Assembly (NCBI GenBank): GCA_021442155.1
Contig: CM038215.1
Coordinates: 280,848,413-280,912,412 of the forward strand
Length of the DNA stretch: 64,000 nucleotides
From: Cymbidium sinense
Taxonomy: Eukaryota > Streptophyta > Magnoliopsida > Asparagales > Orchidaceae
Direction of reading: 5' to 3'
Under the pieces are notes generated by a model that searched no databases, had not been told where the DNA came from, and worked only from the letters and a program-made list of their open reading frames with translations. Below are positions 44,106 to 57,936 of this stretch, piece after piece. How positions within the stretch are numbered: the stretch's first letter is position 1; every line of letters starts with the position of its first letter. The position numbers were made by a program, and so were the translations under genes.

Positions 44106-45173
44106 TTTTTTTTTTAAATTAAAATAATATTTTTTTAAAAAATATTATTTATATGTCTAAAATTTTTATATACATGAGTGTGTACTAGTTTTCTTAACTT
44201 TTTTTATCATTTTAAATGCCCTAATTTTATGAACCATTGACAAAATAAAAAGTTTAGTTGAATCTTAATTCTATAATGACAATTTAATTGCTCTCATGTT
44301 AATTAGGTCACTAACTTCACTTGAATTATAAATAAACTTTACTAAACTTTATACTTAATTTGTAATTTTAAGCCCTTTCTAAAGCAACCAAATTCACACC
44401 TACACTAACTTTAGCAAAATTGGTATACATATCAAAATATAATTATGAAAAAAAATTATATTTTAATTATAAAATGAACACTCATTTCATTCTTTTGAAC
44501 AAGCAAGCCGAGATGTGTTCATGCATGTATTTGATCGATATGATAAAAAATGAAAATGAGTTTAAATTTTATTGTGACTTTTGATATTTGAATGAGAAAT
44601 TGAAAAATTAAAACAAGAGGGTGTTGATTTTGTAAATAATCATATTTTGAGTGCTATATATATATATGTAATTGCCCTGAATTATTTATCAAATATGAAG
44701 ACTTCTAGTCATTAATGAGATTGATAATACATGCTACAGGCTCATCAGCCCTTTAACGAGTACTTATTTCCTGTGAATGCTTGAAACTTGGGTTTTTTTT
44801 TTTGGAATTTAATGATAATAATTTTATTTTTTATTTTAAGAAATAAATCATAATATTTTGAAACACACTCAAAAATAACTTTTAGATGTTTTAAGTATTT
44901 TTAAAAATAAAATAAAAGTGATCTCAGGCGGTTCCTAAATAACACAAATTTAAGTTCTACTATTTTAATCTCAAAGACATACTGTGTCACAATCCTCTAA
45001 TAATCATTTCTCGATCCATTCTTCTCAATTTTCCCGCACTTTGCATCTTATCATTTTAATTTATGTCATTCTCAATTAAGAAAAAGAGAGAAAAATGGAA
45101 TCTATATCCAGAAAACCATGATGATGCACTACGCAAGAACAGAAACTTAGTATAGTATGCTAAGTTTTCATAC
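44106..45173. other. AT-rich interval with a MITE-like remnant
   Basis: No gene seen. 44780-44945 resembles the MITE at 57937-58202: both end in AAATAAAA-AAAAGTGATC followed by a C-rich end, and both have a TTTTAAAAAC..ACTCAAAAATA segment. The left end is not clear. Near 45085-45130 (minus) a weak match to the last UFD1 residues may exist. Confidence 0.4.
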
Positions 45174-47150
45174 CTTCTGAGCTTCTTTGGGTGCATGGCC
45201 TGCATTTGAACCAAAGACGAGCTTCCCTGAGGTCTTGCGAAGCAGCTCGTGATGCGCCGCCATCGAACTATTTGAACCATTTGATGCTTCGACAGTGATT
45301 CTCGATGTTGAATGGGGAGCGCGCGTTGAAGGCTTTCCATCCAACCGCAGAACCATGAAAGGATTGTGCTTCTTCTGATTCAGCAACAGATCTTCAACCG
45401 AAAATTTTCAAATCGAAAGTAGATTAAATGCAATGTTATGTTCTAATAATGCAAAAGATATTAAATAAGTCTTAGAAAATTAAATGGTTTAGGTGATTCA
45501 AAAGGCACAAAGAGTTTTGTTGCATTTGGGAATTGAACATATGGGGTTGTTTGTGTTTGGTTCAAGACTACTTTGGATGTCAATGCCTTTAGTCGATATT
45601 ATATGTTTTAGTTTCATTATATTTAAAGATATCTACTTGAATTTGTGATTGTATGAACTTCTAAGATGTCAATGGCCATAAGTAGATGTTGTTGCCCAAT
45701 TTAGAATTCGATCAAAATCGATGTCTTAAACATGTTCGTCAATCTTAGTATTTCAATATAGCACTCATTATAATAGTAAAATACTGATATTTTTATTACA
45801 ATAATGACAACCCCTATCTATAATAGAAGCACAAAAAACTCACGAAGATGCATAAAATCCTAGAACTATTCTATTTTATACCTAGAGAGCATAAGGTGTG
45901 ATGCATCATAAAGTCCCTTAGAACAAATTCATCAAACGGAGCATTAACGGTAACATGCCTTCGAACCTGGGCTTGAGCTTTTAGGTTTTGGCACATTAAT
46001 TCAGTGAATTTCCAACATACCCTACAATTAACCTAACGTGATAATGGGACGTGATTTAGAATTATCCTACTACGAATAATTATTAGCCAAGAAGAAAGAA
46101 AATTAAGTTAGAAATTGTATGAAGTAGCAACCGCATTACAAAACACTACCAACAAGGGAACAAGAAGTTAAAAAGAAAAAAAAGAACATAGGGTAGCAAG
46201 AAAAAAAGCATAAAAGAACATGGGGTAGCTTGAATGAAATGAGATTAAGTACTATGACCTTGTGATTTGTTAGATAGAACAGATGGTTGCCCGGTTCTTT
46301 ATAGTCAAGCTGCAAAATCCTCACACCTGTCTCAATAATGCTAATTTAACTAGGCTTTGTTTCCACAATATCTATGTAATACTTCTTATTATTATATGGA
46401 ACCATGATCACACCGTAGTCAAGCAAGAGTAGTTCCTCAATGTCCTTTCCATGCTGCAAGTTCCAAGAAATATGGATTTTACTAGTTTAAGGAATCTTCC
46501 GGATATATCAAATAAGCCAAGGAGTGGTCAAACCTACATGGCCTTTGGATTTGAAATATCTAAGAAGTCTGTGTGGCTGCAACTTGACATATGTTCTAGA
46601 GTAGCACTCTTGATTTGCACAATGTCCCCTCTTGCAAAAGCAAATTTTGCATCATCTGAAGCATTTAAAGAAATCCAAGATTAGCATGAGGTACCATTTT
46701 ATTCAAGAAGAAAAGGAAGACAGTTCAAGAACATAAAATCATTTAGACATCACAAATACCCAATATGGCATGTACACCATCCCTCCTCGAATGAACTCTA
46801 GCACACCACAATGAGAGATCCGCTTGACGATATGAAGTTCAAATAACATTGGATATTCAATATGCAAAGATGCGTAGGTGAATTTTTCAAATTGTCAGCT
46901 ACTTGAAATCACCATGATGAGTCATAAAACAGGAGTGAGTAGGATGCATTTGGCCAATAGAATGTCTTTCTTCTCAAGAAAGGCAAATTGTTTATCACGT
47001 ACCAAGGCGGTCTAGGGCCGAGGGAGGCATTATAACAGTAGAATAAAGCGAATTGAAACGTGTCCAACATGAATATCAAAGAAAAAAATGATAGCAAGAG
47101 CTCAAGCAACATACTTTTGTCACCACCTTCCAGGTCGCAGGAAAGATAAA
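45174..47150 (-). pseudogene. UFD1: UFD1-like gene copy with introns, frameshifted
   Basis: Minus-strand pieces follow UFD1 in order. Exon A, 47115 upward: LEGGDK. Exon B, 47003-47035: IIMPPSALDRL. Exon C, 46760-46872: SLHIEYPMLFEL then SHCGVLEFIRGGMVYMPYW. Exon D, about 46535-46655: MMQNLLLQEG, a broken-frame TYVKLQPH, TDFLDISNPKA. Exon E, 46285-46453: TLRNYSCLTT, MVPYNNKKYYIDIVETKP, LDYKEPG. Exon F, 45174-45374: NPFMVLRLDGKPS to GKLVFGSNAGHAPKEAQK. UFD1 works with NPL4 and CDC48 to extract ubiquitylated proteins. GT-AG introns remain (46656-46759 is clean), so it is not a processed copy. Exon 1 was not found, single-base shifts break exons D and E, the acceptor before exon B is CTG and that before exon C is CG. 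Likely a dead segmental duplicate. Confidence 0.88.
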
Positions 47151-47639
47151 AAAGAAAAATTATCGACAATCAATGAATGACACAAATTCCAACCTAAATT
47201 CGAGGTGTTAGGTAAGGGGTGTTACCTAACAAAATTCACAATAATAAATTAGAACACGAATACACACACTCAGGGTATTACAAAATGTAAATGAAAAGAG
47301 TACGTACATGTACCATTGAGAAAATATATCAATTGATGCAGCTAACTCCTATTGAGAGGATTGATGCCTTAGGTTCCTAAAGCAGCTTTTATGAAGTATT
47401 TCAAGCCATGATTCATGATAATATTAATCTAGTATGCTTAAGAAAGTTTGAAAGTAATTGATTATGAAGTAAAAGCCCATTCGTTACACATGCCAAACAT
47501 TGAAGCTAATAATGTTATCTAGATTATGGGTTATCGATGTCTCTTTTGACTACAAATGTAGAATTGGGTTGGAATGAAAACTTATTTTTTAAAATGCAAT
47601 TGAATATTACAGTCAACTTGTTGTCCCCCACATATGTGT
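47151..47639. other. Upstream flank of the UFD1-like copy
   Basis: No UFD1 exon 1 was recognised and no other feature. GTTAGGTAAGGGGTGTTACC at 47208-47227 is a short imperfect palindrome of no known role. Confidence 0.35.
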
Positions 47640-48470
47640 CATAAATCAAGATAAGCTCATAAATCGAATTCGACGGACTACGGAGGTGATAGTGCGCAAA
47701 TTGAGGCTCAAAATGCACTGAACGTCACTGAAAATGGTCGAAACCACTTCCAATTGATGAATGGAATTCACCGTTGCGTTCAGAATGTTGAAATTGATCA
47801 GAATATAGATATTGCAAAATCTAATGATCAATCGATTAAACGCTCGAGCTAACAATGACATGCATATCGAGTGGCGACGATGTCAATGATCTCGTTCATG
47901 AAATCGATCACGGTTAGCTTCAAAATAGAAAACTATCAAATGAGATCTCGCCAATTGACGATCACAAATGTCAATGATTTTAAGTGATAGCACGCAAATT
48001 GAAATAAACATACACTACGCCGCCAAAATCAATCCAAAGGACCTCGATCGACTAACGGACTTTGTCATCGCATTGAACGCCAAATTGGTCATGATATAAA
48101 TATAACACAACTTAATAATCCGATTAAGTCCTCGAGTTGTCAACATTCTTGCACGTATATCAAGTCGAGGTGCCGCAAGCCAAACGACGCTCATGAAATT
48201 GATTCGCGTTAGCTTTGAAATATCAAAATCTATCAAATGAGATTATTCGCTCAATTGGATGAGTCTCATAAATGTCGAATAATCGAGTGGTAGACGCAAA
48301 TCGAGTGAAATACACTACGCCATCAAAATTAATCTAAATAACCTCCAATCGAGCGACTTCGCCATCGTGAACATCGAAATTAGTCAGGTTATAAATATTT
48401 CATGACTTGATAATCAACCAATCAAGCGCTCGAGTCATCAAATGACCTCGATCTGGCGTTAGATTGACTT
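47640..48470 (+). repeat. Three-copy tandem repeat, about 300-bp units
   Basis: Landmarks recur at 47687, 47986 and 48291: GATAGTGCGCAAATTGAG / GATAGCACGCAAATTGAA / GGTAGACGCAAATCGAG. Other shared blocks are ACACTACGCC-CCAAAAT, TCCGATTAAG-CCTCGAG or its variants, and TATCAAATGAGAT. The third copy is truncated at about 180 bp. The copies are old (many differences) and CpG-richer than the flanks. Confidence 0.8.
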
Positions 48471-49930
48471 AACCCAACCCGCCAAACGACCAATGCTTGA
48501 TCACCGTGATCAAACCATCATTGTTAGAATTCTACTATCCCACCATTGACGCGTTAGGTTGCTATTACTCAACATCTCATTACTACAATTAAACTTACGT
48601 CGACATTCAACATAGGACCATTTCTTGATTTCCATCATTTGAACACTATCACTCAACCCTTATTGTTAGCTAATGGCTTGACCGACATTATTGGACCACT
48701 ATTGCATGACAATCATCGTCAAATCATCGCCTGATTATCACCATTAGACCGTTGATTGACCTTCACCATCATCAAGTTGCCAACATCAAATTACTATTGT
48801 TTGACATCTATAATCACATTATTGCCATCTGACCGTTATCATCAAAGTACAGCTCTATCATTTATGGTCTCCTAGTCCTCATCACTTCCCAAAGAGATGA
48901 ATTATAGTTGCCATTTTATGATTTTCCTACCATTATAACCCATCTATAATCTCCCAACCACCCTCACTCGATTATAATACTAACCACTAGTACTTGACTA
49001 GATCTCTTGACTATCATGCTAGATTATGGTGACGTATCACCATTGCCTAATCGCATTCATTTGATCATCAACTCCAAACTATTATCTCCATCATTTCTTG
49101 ACTATAGTGGCCACATTTACTTGAGTATGATCACTTTAACAATTATCGCCGATTATGGTCTCACCAATGTGAATTAACTATGATTTCTAAACCACCATCA
49201 CTCATTTACTACTCTAAACCATCATTGTGTGATTACGTTGTCTACTCATTGTCACCTAACTATGATCACAAAACCACCATTACCCAATTATGGTCACTAG
49301 ATCCGCCATTGTCAAAGTTACAATCACCAATCATTATTTATTTATGATTTTTGAACTATGGTTACCCAACTATCATTTCTTGACTATAGTTACTTTTCTA
49401 TCGACACCCAATATGGTCATTCAACCATTGTTGCCAAATTGCGCCTCTATTACTATCTTCTCGCTACGATTTCCCAACTAACATAGTTTGACTATAATTG
49501 CTTGGCCTCGTCATTACAATCACTTAAATTACCATTGCTCACCAATGATTTCCGGACCATCAATTTCAGTAGCCTTACTATTTTCACCAATTATTATTTT
49601 TAATCAACATTGCTTGATTATGAACACTCACCGTCACTTTATTACAATTTTTGACCCTTATCACCAATTTTGGTCATCTAACCATTGCCACACGATTACG
49701 TTCTTTCGACCATTATCCTTTGCCTATAATATTTTGACCACCATATCGACACGATATCCCAATCGCCACTAAGTATAGTCTCCCAACACATCGTCAAACC
49801 ATAGTTATCTAACCATTATCACTTGACTATGGTCTTTTAATCAATATTATCCAATTATAATATTCTTGTAGCACCAACTATGGACTCCTAACAACTATCT
49901 TTTGATGCCTGGTAGCTTCATTACTTGCCA
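48471..49930 (+). repeat. Degenerate CCATCA/CCATTG-rich tract
   Basis: About 1.4 kb built from variants of AACCATCATTGCCTGACTAT and CTATGGTCACC-AACCACC, with a loose 20-30-base rhythm and no clean unit. Open frames inside (49290-49772) are composition effects. Looks like a very old minisatellite. Confidence 0.65.
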
Positions 49931-52900
49931 TTTCTAATAAGATTGATGTATACCATCGAAAAATACCATGGCCTATGAAGCATAGGCACACCGTTGACAT
50001 ATTTCATCACTTATAAGATTGATGAATGATGTGAAAACAACATCAACACCGCCCTATTTTGCCACTTGATGACACCAAGAACATTGATGCATGACTTCTA
50101 TAATAATATTGATGTACAACATCAATACCAATGACTACTCTTGATGTAAAATTGAAGTTTATACTGAATTTCTTGGTCTCTCATCCGCTCCTTAAAGAAG
50201 AATAATCAAACATATCATAAATGATTTTTGAAGGCAATTCTAATTCCTCGAGATTCTCATAAATTCTATCATAGAATCCATTATCTACCTTTCTCAATTA
50301 CGAAGGATAGCATCATTAGTAACTAACGACATATACTAGTTAAATCAATTTAACTAGGGTAAGTCCTATGGTGTTTTTTCTTTTTGGGACTTTATTTCAA
50401 TGTAAAACTCTTGTGTTGCTCACAATTCTTCTTTTATTTATGTGTAAGATGGCTCATCATACAAAGCTAAAATGTTAAACATTTTTTCTATTAGCATGAA
50501 CATCCTACCATGCAACAATATTCATTATCAAAATGCACTTCTCAAATTTATTTCAAAAATAAGAAGAAATCCTTTATAAATATTCTTAAGTTGAGTACTA
50601 TTAATTAAAATAATAATTCTTAGCTATATATTAGGAGTCCAATCATTTTGAAATGAAGTTTAGCATATTGTACAACAATAATACAATATGTGAGGAAAAC
50701 TATTTGTGATCATTGTTACCGATACACGCCTTCTCAAAATTTTTATAATGAAATAAAAAAAGTGGCTTAATTTAATTTTAATTAAACAAGTGGTAAAAAT
50801 ACTTTAACCTTAATATTTTTCTTTCCATTTATTTTGATCTCTCACAATTTAATTAAACCAAGCGTAGCCTTAACCTTTCCTCTCTTTAAATTCCTTAAAG
50901 CAACCAAATAAAACTTATAGTTAAGAATCACCTTATCTTTTTCATATACATTTTGTCCTATTAAATTCTTTCAAACCAAAAAAAAAAAAACTTTTCAAGT
51001 AAGAATCTAATTTATAAAATAACATTTTAATAGGGACACATGCATTTTTTAGGAAATTTAATAATTTGAAGAAATATTAGAAAAAAAAAACCATACCAAA
51101 TTAGAAAGATGAAGGGTTCCAACAAAACCTTTCACTAGAGGGCCAAGTGGCTAAGGAAAAGTAGGATCGAATGAGGAATAAGTAAATTTTTTATAGTGAT
51201 AATTCAATGGTAAAATCTTCTTTTCCCTGTAGTGAGCGTCTCCTATGTATTGGCCTATTCATATGTTAGGATCTCTTTGATTCAGAAACATGCATGCATG
51301 TTTAACTCTTATGTATATTCTTCAATTATGTGACCACCTCTTGCACCTAATATTTTGATATAATCTTAAGCACAACTTGCTCATAACCACTTGCCAACAT
51401 GCCATAAAGAGAATTTTTTTAATTCTACAAATGAAACCCATAAGGTTTGAAAGTAGTTGTGGATGGTATCATAAGTTCTCTGAAAATATATTATTGATAT
51501 CCCACATGATAAATTAAGAGAGGAAATAAAAGCTTAAAGAAGATCACTCTTTATCATCTTCTTTTCGGGCAAAATCAACATTGGTTTTGCTAGGCTTAAT
51601 AATGGTCTCCTTATGTGTTAGGCTTGTAAGAAATGTTGATGCTATTTCTTCAACTTATTATGACAAGGGGAGAGTTGGAAGGAACCTTCAATGCAAAATG
51701 AGATCTCACACTAAAGTGAGATCTATTTCAAGTTTTTAAAATGTTGTAGAAAGTTTTAAAGGATAGTTTAAGATTGGAGACTGTTCTATTTGAATTTTTG
51801 TTGGGAGATATAAGAATTTGAATTAGTTTAGAACCTATATTAAAAAAAAATTCATAATTTAGAAAATAAAATTAGCTATTAAAGAGGTGTTAGAAGTTTT
51901 CTTAGTTTTTCTTAGAATCTCCTATAACTACTAATTTAGTCAACAAAGCCTTCAAATGTAAGCTATAGGTCATAGTTTTATAGTTGGTTCTGCTAAAAGC
52001 TTAATAGACACACAACTTAGTAGATTGTAATTTGAAGTTGGGTTCCAAATAAATTTTGTGTTTGAGGGGACCCATATACAAAACTAGAGCTAACTTGATC
52101 CTCTTAGGTATTGCACAAGAAAATGAGTTTTAATGAAGGATTTTAAAGATTAAAACATATCATGTAAATTAAGATACATTTATTAGATTTATATGAACAA
52201 TAGCATGAAAATGATTTGAAATATCACTCCAAATCTATTTGAAATAAAATTAAACAAAATTTTTATTATGAAAATAATTACAATTAAAATGAATATCTTA
52301 TTAAAATACTTTATATTAGCAAGTAATTCAAATAAAGTTTGTTTTGACATTTTGTAAGTGTTTGTCAACAAAATTCAATTTTTATTTTCAAGTTAAAATT
52401 AACATTATTAAAATTTAGAGAATTATAATAATTTTTAGTGCATGTGAGTACAAAAATTGTAAAAAAATACACCTAAGTAACCTACACACTTTTGACACCT
52501 TCTAAAACTCAAAAAATCTTGGATTGGCCTTCCTTAAATGTTTGAAATCATCTTTAAACATTCAGAAGCTTTCAATCACTTCTTGAATACATTGATCGAT
52601 TAAGTCAACTATGATTCAAACCTTGGGAGCAATGCCACCGCATAGATCACTTAAAGTCATTAGATCCAATAATCACATGTTTTTCACCATCAAATCTATA
52701 GAGTTAACATATTCTTATATGATCAAAACTAAATGTGGGAGTAATTGGACCTTAGTGTTACTATTGGGCTATTGCTATGAAGCGTTAATGATATCTCTTA
52801 ATTTGAGAAAGGTTTAGCTAGCAAGTTCTTCTAATAAACTAGAAGGAATGGCACCAATTACATGAAGTTTATTATTTATATATTAATGGTGCTTAATAAT

Positions 52901-53819
52901 ATAAATTAGAATAGTTTTTTAAGGTGAAAGAAAATAATTTTAATTTTAGAATGAAAATATAGAAAATGGAAAATTTCCCCAACTAAAAAGAAACAAAAGT
53001 AATAAAAGTTAAATATATCAAAAAAGTGACACATAATTAGCTCTAGTCAAAAAGTAGTGACAAAGTATTCATATTTTACAACCCTTGGAAAAGGAACACT
53101 AGATAAGACTCCTTCATGCATGGTTTCTTCAAGCATGGTATCTTTTATTATCCTTAAGGAAATAGTAAAACTAATGGAGAGATCATCCTTTATATGAACT
53201 TTTTAGTGATAAAATTTTGATCAATTTAAGCACTTGTGAAGAAATTTTGAACAATTTGACCACTTGTGAATTAATTTGTAAGAGGATTTTTTTGTGGCAA
53301 TGATTAGTCATAAGTGGATTTTGTTGAATTTTATTTGTTTAGAGAAGAAGCAGAATGTGGAACAACCTCTATAAAGAAATCACCATTATAAATATAAGGA
53401 TCATTTAGTTAAGAGGACTAGGTAACTTATTATATTGATTTGAAAGTTGGTGGTAGGGTTGAAAATATCGATGAAGATAATGAAGTAGCCATATTTTTTT
53501 TATATTCATTCGAACAAGTTTTTTTTATGCTAATGAATTGTTGGGTGCATTCACTTTCATTTCCACTAAAATCTTTGAATGAAAGGTCCAGAAAAGTTGC
53601 AATAGAAAGATTTGTATGTTGTTGTTTATTCAATAATGAAACTAATTCAAAAGAGTTGTCTTTTAATGCATGGTTGAATGTTCCATTGGGTGAAAATGGA
53701 ATACGTGAAAAGAAAGGTAGTATAAAGTGAATTGTATTAGGATTATTCTAAATTATTCAATAAAAAAATTCTACAAATATCGGATTTTTTTGCTAGTTTG
53801 GTAAAGTGTGGGGTAATGT
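49931..53819. other. Long unassigned AT-rich interval
   Basis: No protein domain, transposon end or RNA gene was recognised. Frames such as 52611-52817 and 53440-53730 (96 residues, VGGRVENIDEDNEVAIFFLY start) match nothing I know and have no splice or promoter context that I can defend. Confidence 0.45.
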
Positions 53820-54110
53820 AATGTATTTGGTAGCGATTGGTAATGGACTAGTAGGGTGGTGATTAGCGGGCAACAAAGTCGGTGTTGGGCAAATGATAGT
53901 GGTGGAGGTGGTTAGCGAATCGTGGAAGGCGGGTTGTGGTCGATTAGTTGTGGTAGTCAACGGTGATTAGTGGTGGAAATGGTGGTCTGGTCGTGGCGAT
54001 GAGTGGAACTGACCGGTGGGTAGTGGCGATGATCACTTGCGATAGTCGATGGTTGGGTCAAGAACCATGCGGTTTCGACGAGTGGTAGTAAAGGATCACC
54101 GGCATCGTCA
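53820..54110 (-). repeat. Degenerate GGTGGTGATTAG tract
   Basis: Plus strand reads GGTGGTGATTAGCGGGC, GTGGTGGAGGTGGTTAG, GTGATTAGTGGTGGAAATGG and similar. It is the complement-sense relative of the CCATCA-rich tracts at 48471 and 56830. Confidence 0.65.
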
Positions 54111-56829
54111 TCACTTTATACTAATTGATGTATTTGAAATTTGCCCATGCACCACAAATTACCTTTTCAAATCATTTCAAATACGCTACAAATGCCTTGG
54201 ACTTTTACTTTGTAGTAATTCAAACACCCAAAAATTTAAAATCTCTATATTTACTTTATTTTACAGTCGAAATTCAACAAATAAAGTGCCCCTTTATTAA
54301 ATAAGTGAGCCCTAAGATGAGAAAATTCTATTTACATGGGTGAGATTGGACATTCCAAAAATATATCATGGTTAGATGACCATTGTTAATCCTTATGAGG
54401 AAACCTATCTATTTTTTAAGTCTTAGATGCAAATATATCCAATAATCTTTTATCTTTTCAAAGATAACCAAAATACTTTTGAGGTTTAAAATATTCCTAC
54501 ACCTTGAGAAACAAATCTAAAAAATTAATAAGAACTTGCAATGAAAGTATCCTATTGAGGAATTTTCCATCGAGCAAGAATCTAAGAAGGATATCAACTT
54601 CCTTAATACACTTTCTAGAAGTACTAACACGCTTTGATCTTCAAACAAAAAGTAAATTTATTTCATATAATTCTTAAAAAAATAATAGGGATTGTTGATT
54701 GCCAATAAGATTTTGGAACAAAGAGGCATTCCCATTCAAGGACAAAGACATCTTCAAATATAGAGTAGGACTAATATGTAACATGCAAGGGTGATTTGGG
54801 ATTTTCTTTGAAGACAAAATTTATATTCTTAAATAGATAATTGCATATTTATGAGGGACTTTAGAAATAATAATGAAAAATGTTGATTATTTAACTAAAA
54901 TTAAAATTAAAATTTACTATTGTTATGCTCAAATATGATACATAAAAAATTTTCAAAAAATAATATAGGTACATTAGAATAACCAAAATATAATGATCAT
55001 ACTTTTAAAAGTTAATATTACGATATACATCCATCATACATGAATCTACCCAATAAGAAAAACTCTTGTAATTTCACAATACATTTTTTTTGTAAAGATA
55101 CAAAGCAACAAACAACAATGTTAAATTAGCTTTGGAAAATAAATCATCTTTATTATTTTCTTCTAAGATGTATAAATAGAGGATATATATTCAATTTAAT
55201 GGCATAACTCTAAGGGAAGCATGGCTTTTCTTGTGCTATCCCCTACTACAGGGATTCATAGATGGGTTACTGCACAACGACAGTTTGATGGGTGTCTTCC
55301 TTGATTGTTGAGCCTCCACCATGATAATAATTCTCAGACTAATAAGAGCTACTATGAGAAGCACGACATATGGGTGTAATAAATTTCCCATCATCAAGCT
55401 ATACAATTATTGGTTCTACAATATCTTCATAGAATGTCTTGAGGTTTTATTCTCGTATTTATAGGCCATATCATTGATTAATTAAGTCCTTTCTCCTTAA
55501 TTATATATTATTATCAGTTAAAGTGTCTGGCCTGCTAATTGATATAGGGAGGAAAAATAAAAAGTAAGGTAGTTTAGATAAAAATACGTTACTTTTCTAG
55601 GCTAAAATATATACCATTTTTCATATTTTATGTTGTTTGTTGTTTGAGTCACAACTTGAATGATGAAAACAAGCTTATCTTGTATGGAAGGGAATAATTT
55701 TTTTTCTCGCTATTCAATAGTTGAGAGAATCATGATTAAAATCATATGTATCTTTGTACACCTAAGCTTCATGGAGCGATCTAATCCTTATTGTTGATAA
55801 ATATAAATTGTATTTTAAGATTAGTTGACCATTTAAGAGCACGTGATTTATGAAAATCACTTTGGAGCATGTCAAGCTCACTATTAAGGTGAAGTCACTG
55901 AAAGTTGTTCGGGTAAGAGTACTTGTCGTTAAGGCTAACCAAAGTTAACCCAAGTTAGTAGACGAGGGTCATGAGACATGACATGTTTTGAACAACGATG
56001 ATCAAATTTATCATAATGCTGATGGTCATTGAGTTGGTGTTATCAAAGTATATATCAATTATAAATTAGTTGCAAATTAAATTCATATTTTATGATCAAT
56101 TATTAAATTTTCTAGCTGAAATATCACGATATGGATCTAAAAATTATGTCAAAATTCATAATGAGCAAATCATTTTTTTGTGGCAACTCAAGAAATTTCT
56201 TTTGTCGTAAATAAATTATCATATTAGTATTTCAAATATATCATGTACCAACTCAAGAATATGTTATAACCAAATAAAATATCAAATTTGTATTACTTAA
56301 TTTCTCAATTTAAAAAAGCTTAAATTTTGAATTGAGAAAACATAGCACAATTTATATTTGATATGTTCTCAAAAATTAATTTGATTAGTCATGAATCTCG
56401 AGAAATGTTAGAGTTAAAACTTTCCAAATTAAATTCAAAATTATCCAAATTTTGATTTTAGCAAACTTGTAGTTTAATCGAACATCTCCTTATGATGAAC
56501 TCATTAATACCAAACAAGCCCCAGTCAAGCACACAATGCATACTTAGAGGCATAGGGATATTAATTATGGAATTAAATGAACTCTACATTTTGTACGCTT
56601 ATAATCAAATCAAGCATCACAATAAAATAAATCCAACCTTATGTATGCTTATGATTATGAGGATCACTGTGCTTTAATAAATTGTTTTAGATTTTGTTTT
56701 ATTTACGAGATTTTGTTCTTAAAATTTATAAATAAATTTGATTCTCTATATGAGTGTTGTCAGGGGTGGGGTTAGATGAAATAATGGACAAAGCTTAGAA
56801 GTTTGTGGAACGTCCGCCACACAATTATA
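54111..56829. other. Unassigned AT-rich interval
   Basis: Nothing supported on either strand. 55220-55300 has a slightly GC-richer patch without a recognisable product. Confidence 0.45.
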
Positions 56830-57340
56830 ACTATTGAATCGGCATTACTCTACCTTCACCACCTGACCACAACCATTAGATGATTGATGCTTGGTATTCA
56901 TAATCAAATCTCTATCGTTGGATTATTACTATCATCAAACTGCTATCAATTGACCTACGTCACCCCACCACTACCATTAAATCACTATTGTTAACCTCTA
57001 TCATTGAATTATCACTAGATATCTGCTGTTTGGCCACTATCGCCTAACCTCCTTTATTAGACAATTGTGTTTGATTGTCATTGTTGGATTGCCTATACAT
57101 GACCATCAAATTAAATCATTGCTTGACTATCACCATCATACCACTGCCTGACCTTCCTGTCATCAAACTATCATTAATGATTGCGACTATTTGACCACTA
57201 TCACAAAATTTCCACCACCTGATCAGTTCCATCAAACCATAGCTTGACTATCTATAATCTCACAACCATCATCATTTATCAACGATCACATGATTATAAT
57301 CATCCATCAATGATCTTTCTCCTGCTATCTCTGACTAAGG
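56830..57340 (+). repeat. Second CCATCA-rich degenerate tract
   Basis: Variants such as TTCACCACCTGACCACAACC, GACCACTATCGCC and CACCATCATACCACTGCC repeat with a loose 20-30-base rhythm, as at 48471-49930. No coding content seen. Confidence 0.65.
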
Positions 57341-57936
57341 TTTCCAATAAAGTTTGAATCAACATAGCCAACGACCCAATATGTAGTTCTTCTGAATTGC
57401 AAACAGGTGTTAAGATGTGAAAATTGTATGTCATAAGAACTCATGAGCCCACAAATACTCTTTTTTTGTCATTACTATTTGAAATTTTTGCTTAAGCTCA
57501 TGCTCAACATAATTACTATTCAACTAAATCATATTATTGAAGATGATTTCAAGCCCCTCAACTTGAATTTCGACTTTGTAAAATTTATTATAAGTGTAAC
57601 TTAGAGTGTACATTGTATACTTGTCATAGAGATGATAATGGTTGAAGAAAAATTTTATAAATGTCCCAAAAATCAATATGAACTTGATTATAACTATTTC
57701 AAATAGACAAATGAAGTAGACAATATATTATTTAACATGGACTACACAAAAGAGTATCATTCATGGACATGATTATGAAAAAAAACTAAAAATATTTTAT
57801 TTTCTTTGAAAATAAAATTAAATTAAAAAACTCTTTTTATAGTTTGATTCTTTTCCATATAGAGAAGACGAATGCCAAAGTGTTCACACATTCAAGAGCA
57901 GAGCTAGAAAGTTTACTAGTGGGGCTATAAATTAAG
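57341..57936. other. Unassigned interval
   Basis: AT-rich sequence with no gene or repeat recognised, ending in the left flank TTAAG of the next MITE. Confidence 0.4.

Noticed and set aside
49290..49772. Two plus frames (63 and 94 residues) as a gene
   Set aside because: They lie in the degenerate CCATCA tract, and their composition follows the repeat.
53440..53730. 96-residue plus frame and 67-residue minus frame
   Set aside because: No family recognised and no splice or promoter context; not enough support for a gene call.
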